The position numbers and the translations under genes are program-made. Shown one piece after another: positions 58,701 to 64,000 of a stretch of DNA of 64,000 nt; positions within the stretch are counted from its first letter, which is position 1; each line of letters opens with the position of its first letter. The DNA lies in the NCBI RefSeq assembly GCF_000237925.1, contig NC_031495.1:33022706-33086705 (forward strand). Reading direction: 5' to 3'. The DNA is from Schistosoma mansoni (taxonomy: Eukaryota > Platyhelminthes > Trematoda > Strigeidida > Schistosomatidae). Below the pieces are notes generated by a model. The model saw only the letters and a program-made list of their open reading frames with translations, was not told the DNA's origin and searched no databases.

Positions 58701-61700
58701 ACCCCTTATTTTATTTATTTATTTTTTAATTATTAGTGATAAATTGCAGTTACATAAGGATTATGAGAAAAATGAATTGGAATTTAAAAAGCGTGAAAAT
58801 CTTTTGGAAATTAGAGAAAAAACATTAGAAAGTGAAATTCATAAACATGTAAACCAGTAAGTTATGTTGTACTTTCCTAGTGAACTGTTGTGATGCAATC
58901 ATAAGACTTATGGAAACAACTTTCTTGATTAGACTAATCAAAATGACTAGGCTAATAACACTAAACAACATGACGGTGTGTGGACGAGAATGACAATGAT
59001 TGGTTGTCTTGATGAGTCAGACATGTAGATAGTGTGACAGGTGTTATATGTGTTAAATATTCCCCTATCCTGATCATTATGGATTGACTGTTCCTTGTGT
59101 CGGATTTTGGTGTGGAAATATATTGACGTTCTAGTCAGGCTAATCTCGTGTTCTTGATCTGAGTTGTGTTGAAGTCCTGTAGAATAGACACTGGGTGGGA
59201 ATCTAGTGTAGATATTCGTCTAAGGTAAATTAACGTCCCACATACGTGTAGAAAGTGAAAGGACTGTTATAACAAGAAACCCTAGCGTTATAGCAAGTAT
59301 CCTACGTTTATAACACATGATATATCTCTTACTTATTTTTCCATTAGTTTCTTTTAAGAGACCTTGAAAATTTCTCAGAAAAGTTTTTGTGAGCTAAGAG
59401 AAAGCTGAAGAAATTTCGTCTAATCAACGTTTAATATGAGCTTCTGAGAGAGTTCTAGAAAAATGATGGATTATTTTTTATGCTGGAATTGGATAACCAC
59501 AGACTTTGTTATTGAATTTGACATATTTCCAAAATCTTCTGGAATATCATGGTCATGCATAAACATAACATATTACTAATCTTGGAAGAAAAGCTAATTT
59601 TCATACTTCCCATCTTTTATATTCCATTCGGGCTTCCAGTATAAAGGATTTCTAATATATTAGAAGGTTGTGAGAAAGTCAGTGTTATACTTTCATGTAC
59701 TAGGGATAACAGTTTCACGAGGATTCTATGTAGTAGATATTATTTTTAATCATTTTATTACTGATTCACCTGCCGTTTAAAATTTACTTGGTATTTAAGG
59801 AACATTCCTTGTTGATTGAATGCTCGACATTATGAATATTATTTACAAGAAGTAGTTACCATCTGTAGGAAATTCATAACTAGACTTGACAATCTTTTAT
59901 TCCATCTCGTCTAGTTCTAGAGTGAATCTAAAGTTAAGATACCATTATTAAACTTATTAGGGCTAAATATATGTCATTTAAGGTGTAAATTATAGTACCT
60001 TAACACTCCTGAACATTAACTTCTAACTCTAACTTTCCTACAACCTAACTCCCAACCTTTAAAATCCACATGTCAATATTTTATTTCACAAGGAAATGAT
60101 AAGCCGATTCAATCAAAATCATGATTTCTAACAAAAAACTAACGTTGATGGCGTTTCAAGCTTGCGTTAATATTTAACATTCGGTATCTTAAATCTGATT
60201 GGTCACCCAAAGGTGCCAATATGCCTTATTACAAAAAGATTTCACCCTGGCTATCGGTGATTTTCGCTCCTAATAAATGATAAGAATGGAAGCACTAGAA
60301 AACATTCTGTACGACTCAGTCTAACATTGAGGCTTATTTTCTACACTCAGTTGTGTTATTTTTTACGATCGGCCTCTTAAAGTACAAGCTTTACAATAAG
60401 ATAATAATTATTGGTTTGGCTGTAGTGCGAACTAACATTACTCGTCTTATGGTTTGGGTTAATATTCTTTGATTTCTAGGTAATAATGTATGCATTCGAT
60501 TCCTAGAGCGTTCAAGAGAATATACACCGAGGAAGCCTACGAATAGAGTGAATTATCTCTTTATTAGCTAACGAGTTTTATTAGTTTTCCAATTAGTATC
60601 AAGTCAGAATGTAAAACACATTGAAATCTATTTGAACGGACAAAAATACCTGGAACTTCAACTTTTGGACAGTGATATGTTGTACAAGGAAGAGTTATCG
60701 ATTTCTCATACTATGTGTTATGAGTCAGTCATTTGTAGTCAGTATACTTCTTAGCACAAATATGGATTAGCCGAAGTTACTATACCATACTAACGCTAAG
60801 AGATGAAATTAATCAAAGTGAATAATACAGGTATCGAAATAATCTGGTAGCAATGGCAACACGAAAGGGTAAGAATTCAGAATATGGTTTGAAATGACAG
60901 AAACGAAAGGTATTTATAGAGAAATGCTGGGAATCAAGAGCTAGAGAAAGAGGAAAAAGGGATATATCTTGGCGATTGTCACCGATTCTGAGTCATGTCG
61001 CCTGATTATTATTATTAATGGCTTTATTCAATATTATAATCTGGTACAATATAGAATTCTCAGCACAATGTCTTCGAATATTGACCAGAGTTATTATGCG
61101 GGCCCTAACCAAGTGGTCTGGATCTACCAATACAGATCAGACTAACAGTCAGTCGTTTGGGGACTCCTAGTCTTTTTCAAAACTACTCCTTTGTCACCTG
61201 ACATTGCCTATCGATGTAAGATATCTCCTAAGTACCCGATGCTTGACCACCTATGATCAAAATCTTACAGTCTGAGTATATTGTTTACTCCCAGTCCGTT
61301 TTTCATGAGATGATATTAAACTTGGGAAGAATTGTAAACGAAGTAGTACTGGAAAAAAACCTGGTCTTGTCCAGGTTTTTTTAGTGGTGTAAATGCATAA
61401 TTAGACAGGATTGAGCTCAGCAATTTTGGGTTTCATTACGATTGAAATATATTCGAGCTATTATGTTATAAATCTACTGGTTTAGATTGTCAACCTTGAT
61501 ATTATGCTGTCATCATCCATTTTATGGGTAAGTTAATATTTCAATTCTAACATGATTGACTCTATGGTTATTGACCTTTGGTTAGACATTATTGAAAAGT
61601 TTGAAACTAGAAGAATATAGCTGAGTCATGATCTCTAATTTAAAATTACTTAGAATCTGTTGTTAGTTTATGGTTAAAATCATCTCTTAATAGTAATCTC

Positions 61701-63273
61701 AACATTGAAATGATCTTCACAATCAACTGACTTAATAATTACGTACTTTAGAAAGGCAGAAGTCCCCTCTTATATACATTTGTAACTGGCATTAAAATAT
61801 ACTGGGACAGAATTCGAGCTATTTGTTCTGATATTTTCAACATCAGAATAAAAAAATGCCACAAGATTGTCTATTAGTCATGTAAGAATCAATGTGAATC
61901 AAATTTTATAGTAGTGAAAACTTCAACCTCACTGATTGATGGCCTTAAATGATAATATGTAGTTCGTTCACTTTTTATAGATCTATAATTCTATTGAATT
62001 AGTTTCATAAATCAGAAACCTGACTATTCAATCTCAATATTTCTCACTTGTTTCAGAACGTATACGTATGTATAATTGTATATAATCTGAAGACAGTATA
62101 TTGACCATATATAACAACAGATAATTACATATTCGTTTCTAAGGGTCAAACTCGTTTTTATTAACATAACCAATGGATTTTTAGAACTATTTTTATTTTT
62201 TGACAGAATTCGTATGGAAGACGAAATAAAGTTAATGAAACAACGTAAAGAATTAGAATTACAGTCTGTTCAACTCTCAGGTAAAAAGAAAAAAATTATT
62301 TTATTCAAACTGTTTTATTGATAGAAAACCAGAAAATGCTTGAAGAGAAATTGAAAACATTTGAACAACTTAAACAAGAATTGTTAAAACAACAAAACAA
62401 ATTCACAGAAATGGAGGTAAGAATCTGTCCCCCCTCTCTCTCTCTCCCTCTTAATTAATTGATATTTATCTTGAAGTTGGTAAGAAATAGATGTCTCTCT
62501 CTGACATAATAATTTGCCAATTGAATTAAAACTGAAAATTAGCAAACAAGTTAATTTAATGGATCAATTTAGGCCTGTAAATCGAAAAAACACATCATAT
62601 GTAATTGAATTTCCTAAGTTTTATGTTAGTTTTCAATTAGTATATCTCCTAGATGTATAAGAAAACATAGTAAAGAGTAATTAGAACTTGTTACAGATCG
62701 TAGTTTTAAAAAAAGATCAATTTGCATTTTTTTTAGGTTGATATTTAGCCCAATTAATAGACACATTAACATCCGACCAATTTGTCAACCCATCTTGAGG
62801 CAAGTGCAATTATAATTCTACATAATTCTACACGAATATGCAATTAAATTATTGTTTGGTTGATTGGAAAAATCAAGTATCTTTAAAACTGTTGAAAGTT
62901 GATGCTATGACATCGATTAATTTCTGAAGCTTTTCAGTTAAAGAAATTGTTATGACATTCTCACATCAGGAAACTTATCAGAAGTGACAGTGATGAAACT
63001 GAAGTGCTTTACTAACTTGTACAGCTCAGATTACGTAACTGTAGTGTTAAAAGTGTTTGATATCTAACAATAAATCTCAAATCTGTTACTCTTGCTTTTT
63101 TTCCATCTTTTGGAACGTCTCAATTGTATTATGGATAAAATCTATTAAATTTCATGATAGAATCAAAATCATCATTATTATTATTTCTGAAATGGTTTAT
63201 TTTAGATTGTAGGTTATGATACTATTAAAACACAGAATGAAGTGTTCAAGGCTGAAATCTCTACTTTACAAAA
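46722..63273 (+). CDS. OFD1: OFD1 ortholog (centriole/basal body LisH coiled-coil protein), 5' eleven exons
   Basis: Exons: 46,722-46,802, 46,842-47,030, 47,071-47,139, 47,180-47,303, 54,746-54,888, 55,285-55,374, 56,452-56,642, 58,737-58,856, 62,207-62,280, 62,325-62,416 and 63,206-63,273. All phases agree, giving about 413 residues, and the gene runs on past the window. Residues about 58-87 form a LisH motif; '[20 protein letters not shown]' closely follows human OFD1 '[20 protein letters not shown]'. Exons 3-4 ('LEEFIKDI', '[18 protein letters not shown]') match the next OFD1 segment, and exons 5-11 are continuous Glu/Lys/Gln-rich coiled coil. In animals OFD1 sits at distal centrioles, limits centriole length and is needed for cilia. 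In a fluke this would mean flame cells, sperm and larval cilia (inference). Introns 1-3 are 39-40 bp and intron 9 is 44 bp. Intron 5 starts with GC. Intron 4 holds a gypsy element and intron 7 a hammerhead SINE. Confidence 0.88.
47304..47684. other. OFD1 intron 4, 5' part
   Basis: AT-rich intron sequence before the gypsy insertion. No exon or repeat recognised. Confidence 0.45.
47689..48044 (-). repeat. 3' LTR of the gypsy element
   Basis: 356 bp, apparently identical to 52,905-53,260. Because the element is on the minus strand, this left copy is the 3' LTR. Confidence 0.93.
48611..51955 (-). CDS. Gypsy pol (protease, reverse transcriptase, RNase H, integrase)
   Basis: A 1114-codon frame with the parts in Ty3/gypsy order. 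Protease 'LVDTGAQ' is at about residue 60. The RT has '[12 protein letters not shown]' at its active centre. RNase H begins around '[16 protein letters not shown]'. The integrase has an HHCC zinc domain ('HPGI' ... 'CLQCQRSK') and a catalytic core ('HIDIVGPLP', 'TDRGQQFES', 'NGLVERFHR'). It overlaps the end of gag in another frame, consistent with the frameshifting or re-initiation used by this group. It looks whole. The closest clade by motif and gag finger is CsRn1/Kabuki. Confidence 0.93.
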   Translation of the reverse strand: MVLVSPCFRSRCPSLSSSLLIQGGKLLSRRVNAAVLAGTSPQVGRLFYVHDYRTNARYLVDTGAQVSVVPIGNSKSQATMLRLRAANGSVIPTYGTRQLTVNLSNRRQYLWTFVIADVPAAILGIDFLQHYELLVDSRRLQLIDTSSNSNFMGSKAHTNAYRITGVFHSRDDLFQALFQKFPKLTKPLEETPSVTNRVVHHIVTRGPPVTARPRRLAPDKLAFAKREFDNLLATGIIRPSHSPWASPLHMVRKKDGVSWRPCEDYRALNAATRFDSYPIPHIHDITASLKGTTIFSKIDLVRAYHQIPVALEDIEKTAITTPFGLFEFLRMPFGLRNAAQTLQRFIDSIVRDLDFVHVYIDDLLIASSNVDEHYQYLTLLFQRLSDNGIIVNPDKCELGKKEIKFLGHVLKHEGILPCEDKVRTMMEYTVPSTLKELKAFLGLVNFYRRFISHAAEQLRPLTDLLRGNPRKLEWNDAARTAFSDIKTALAQATHLVHPDPSATLSIAVDASDFAIGAVMQQNISGSWQPLEFFSRRLTPTETRYSAFGRELLAAYCAIKHFRHAVEGRKFILFTDHKPLTYALHTKSDRYSPRECRHLDYISQFTTDLRHIKGESNCVADALSRIQLSAVTLPMLDLPAIAAAQANDTSCTEAQQSTSLQCREVPLATSSGTILCDTSTGLSRPIVPSAYSRLVFDALHGLSHPGIAATLRLIAARYVWPSMNKDVRMWVKQCLQCQRSKVHRHVAAPIGTFATPDARFDHVHIDIVGPLPPSHGYDHILTCIDRFTRWPEAIPITSITAETVAHRFVERWIAMYGCPSTVTTDRGQQFESALFSSLTRLLGTERIRTTAYHPASNGLVERFHRQLKSALRAQENNNWYETLPLVLLGIRTSLKADIQCSAAELVYGTTLRLPGEFFTPRSSTKFGESDYVQRLSAFMRTLTPVSTRIQHRQVALPRELSTCSHVFIRVDSVRKPLQQPYEGPFHVISRHEKTFKVDRRGRIETVSIDRLKPAHVDDSAIPDKPRPNVRPIRASSGISTSTSDPTLDAPETSFSRPSQQHVSSAPSTDETSVSRPDLQTTPPLTADEIAGSRGSNETTVSRSGSRVRLPVRFLD
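51862..52728 (-). CDS. Gypsy gag
   Basis: A 288-codon frame. Its carboxy end has a C-x2-H-x9-C-x3-C finger ('[18 protein letters not shown]'). This CHCC form replaces the usual CCHC knuckle and is the hallmark of the CsRn1 clade in flatworms. The amino part ('[20 protein letters not shown]') matches the capsid-like start of these gags. It looks whole. Confidence 0.9.
   Translation of the reverse strand: MVDNDKNNINMIDSEIQVISFRPVPFIPHDPEVWFAALESQFEIRRITNQRQKYAYALESLPGDHLTAVQEVVLNPNVPNVNDSLKDAILRHFLPSREERLRTPLARHPMGDAKPSHHLTRLQSLAGNMTADSEIVKELWLEALPVSIQPTLTALLEDTPLNKVALIADKILARVNTRDDYSVASTSRSNVDLDARRPPAHGDRDRCIHTRLSFRDRANVPAPYAPRPRSQSRKAVTTRPKRASSKPRQKAVSEASPGWCWFHRAFGAGARHCRAPCSYKAGNSSAGE
52905..53260 (-). 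repeat. 5' LTR of the gypsy element
   Basis: 356 bp, apparently identical to the other LTR. Would hold the promoter that drives the element toward lower coordinates, against OFD1. The 86-codon frame in both LTRs is not thought to be a gene. Confidence 0.93.
53470..53660 (-). mobile_element. CR1-like LINE tail remnant
   Basis: Minus-strand 'FPYRVVNYW' and neighbouring text align with 'FHFSRWVVNYWNSIP' of the 1.6-kb copy, and DNA blocks 'ttccagtagttcaccac' are shared. Short and decayed, in OFD1 intron 4. Confidence 0.5.
53665..54740. other. OFD1 intron 4, 3' part
   Basis: The frames at 53,804-54,170 could be more of the CR1-like remnant but I cannot confirm this. No exon of OFD1 is needed here, since exon 4 joins exon 5 in phase. 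Confidence 0.4.
56643..58488. other. OFD1 intron 7, 5' part
   Basis: AT-rich. Apart from a hammerhead-like hairpin at 57,553-57,593 (see findings) nothing is recognised. Confidence 0.4.
58489..58705 (+). mobile_element. Hammerhead-bearing SINE (second family) in OFD1 intron 7, sense
   Basis: The tRNA-like head is truncated, but the B box 'GTTCGAATCTC' is present, followed by the full hammerhead and the complete tail ('cttccagattttccatggt', 'catgatctcaactattgaaa', 'tccacaaaacccctt'). The tail ends about 30 bases before the acceptor of exon 8, so the SINE tail and the T-rich tract after it form the last part of the intron. A 17-bp perfect inverted repeat (58,489-58,505 and 58,666-58,682) brackets the element. 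Confidence 0.85.
58577..58624 (+). ncRNA. Hammerhead ribozyme, intronic, sense to OFD1
   Basis: Stem I GCACTG/CAGTGC, core CUGAGGA, stem II GUCC/GGAC with loop CACAGUA, GAAA, stem III AC/GU around GGCU, and cleavage triplet GUC ending at 58,618. All conserved core bases are intact. Predicted cleavage is 118 nt upstream of the first base of exon 8, in the same strand as the OFD1 transcript. Self-cleaving hammerheads in host introns are known in vertebrates, so a role in pre-mRNA processing is possible but unproven. Confidence 0.85.
58860..62200. other. OFD1 intron 8 (3.35 kb)
   Basis: Mostly unrecognised AT-rich sequence. The segment 61,000-61,300 is less AT-rich and begins with 'attattattaatggctttat', which may be an old repeat edge. 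A hairpin at 61,353-61,382 is listed separately. No missing exon is needed, since exons 8 and 9 join in phase. Confidence 0.4.
61353..61382. repeat. Perfect 12-bp hairpin with A/T-rich base
   Basis: 'aaaaaaacctgg' and 'ccaggttttttt' pair exactly around a 6-base loop, inside OFD1 intron 8. It looks like a bacterial terminator but no such role is expected in an animal. Function unknown. Confidence 0.85.
62427..62451. repeat. Short (CT)n microsatellite
   Basis: Pyrimidine tract of CCCC and CT units starting 11 bases after the donor of OFD1 exon 10. Confidence 0.85.
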
Positions 63274-63336
63274 GTAATTTATAATATTGTTTTATGTTAT
63301 ATTCTATGCTTATAAAACAATATTTTTTATTGAAAC

Positions 63337-63419
63337 ACAATACTGAATTCACTTAGACGAAACGCGCGTCCTGGATTCCACTGCTAGCCACTATCCATCT
63401 CTGCTTACAATACTGAATT
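63337..63419 (+). mobile_element. 5'-truncated Sm-alpha SINE tail with target-site duplication
   Basis: 57 bases (63,350-63,406) carry the last part of Sm-alpha: 'gacgaaacgcgcgtcctgg', then 'attccactgctagccac' and 'tatccatctctgctt'. The insert is flanked by a perfect 13-bp direct repeat 'acaatactgaatt' (63,337-63,349 and 63,407-63,419). It begins in stem II of the hammerhead, so half the ribozyme is absent. Target duplication plus 5' truncation is the mark of LINE-type retroposition. It lies in the OFD1 intron after exon 11. Confidence 0.85.
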
Positions 63420-63805
63420 GTTTAGATGAATTGAGAAAGAAAAGCAACATTATAAAATCAATCTATTTTTATGACAATATCACGTTGATTTAAAAATAAT
63501 CTATCTGTTGTTGCTTCCTCAGATTTGAAGGGTTTCATTTTCATTGAGATCTCAATGAAAGTGTATATATAATGACGTAGTTAACTAAATATTACTGCTG
63601 TATGCCCGCTCGTACCATTCAATACCCAATTATTTGCCCTATTTCAATATGCTCTTATTATACAAATGATCATTTCATCAAGTTTTAGGATTTAATATTT
63701 TCACAATTTGATGAAATGTATGTTTTTAATCAACTTTAAAATTAACGGAAACATTTTTACTGTATCTACATTGTCATATGATCTTTGTGACAGGTAACAC
63801 GAGAG

Positions 63806-63806
<1 letters not shown>

Positions 63807-63853
<47 letters not shown>
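63807..63853. repeat. (TA)n microsatellite
   Basis: About 23 TA units at the window's end, in the OFD1 intron after exon 11. Confidence 0.95.
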
Positions 63854-63855
<2 letters not shown>

Positions 63856-64000
63856 AGAGACCCTGAACTGTTGACTATTTACTAGCATAAGTAAATACTT
63901 GCCCTAGCTACTAAAAAAATAAATACAAACCATGGAAGAAATAACATTGAATAAGACCTTTTGGTCACTCAACTTGTGACTATTTGAATATTAAAATGAA

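Overview
The window is AT-rich animal DNA and almost certainly comes from a blood fluke of the genus Schistosoma. Three things point there. (1) It has tRNA-derived SINEs carrying hammerhead ribozymes, one of them of the schistosome Sm-alpha type. (2) It has remnants of the RTE-like (SR2), CR1-like, Penelope-like and CsRn1/Boudicca-type retroelements typical of schistosomes. (3) Its real genes have introns of only 30-55 bp near their 5' ends. The species cannot be fixed from the sequence alone.

Layout. From 1 to about 29.3 kb I find no host gene. This part is a graveyard of retroelement pieces: a CR1-like LINE tail (1.6-1.9 kb), an Sm-alpha SINE (3.7-3.9 kb), a 200-base assembly gap (11,125-11,324), a second hammerhead SINE (11.6-11.9 kb), a dense nest of RTE, Penelope-like and unclassified repeats (14.1-21.6 kb), and LINE remnants at 22.8-23.2, 25.8-26.1 and 26.6-28.3 kb.

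From 29.3 to 43.9 kb lie two minus-strand genes. The downstream one (29,365-34,813, 5' end not found) encodes a protein ending in a C2HC zinc finger spaced like those of NEMO and optineurin. The upstream one (40,528-43,920) is a complete six-exon gene for a 278-residue coiled-coil protein of unknown function. Repeats, including an SR2-like RTE copy at 36.9-39.7 kb, fill the introns and the space between the two genes.

From 46.7 kb to the window end runs the plus-strand gene for the OFD1 ortholog, a centriole and ciliary basal-body protein. Eleven exons are visible, all phase-compatible, and the gene continues past 64 kb. It stands head to head with the coiled-coil gene, and a CR1-like LINE (44.2-46.5 kb) now lies between the two starts. 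A young, whole-looking CsRn1-clade Ty3/gypsy element (47,689-53,260) sits antisense in OFD1 intron 4. A hammerhead SINE lies in sense orientation just before OFD1 exon 8, with its predicted cleavage site 118 nt upstream of the splice acceptor. The main item for follow-up is this intronic ribozyme, together with the second hammerhead-SINE family it belongs to.
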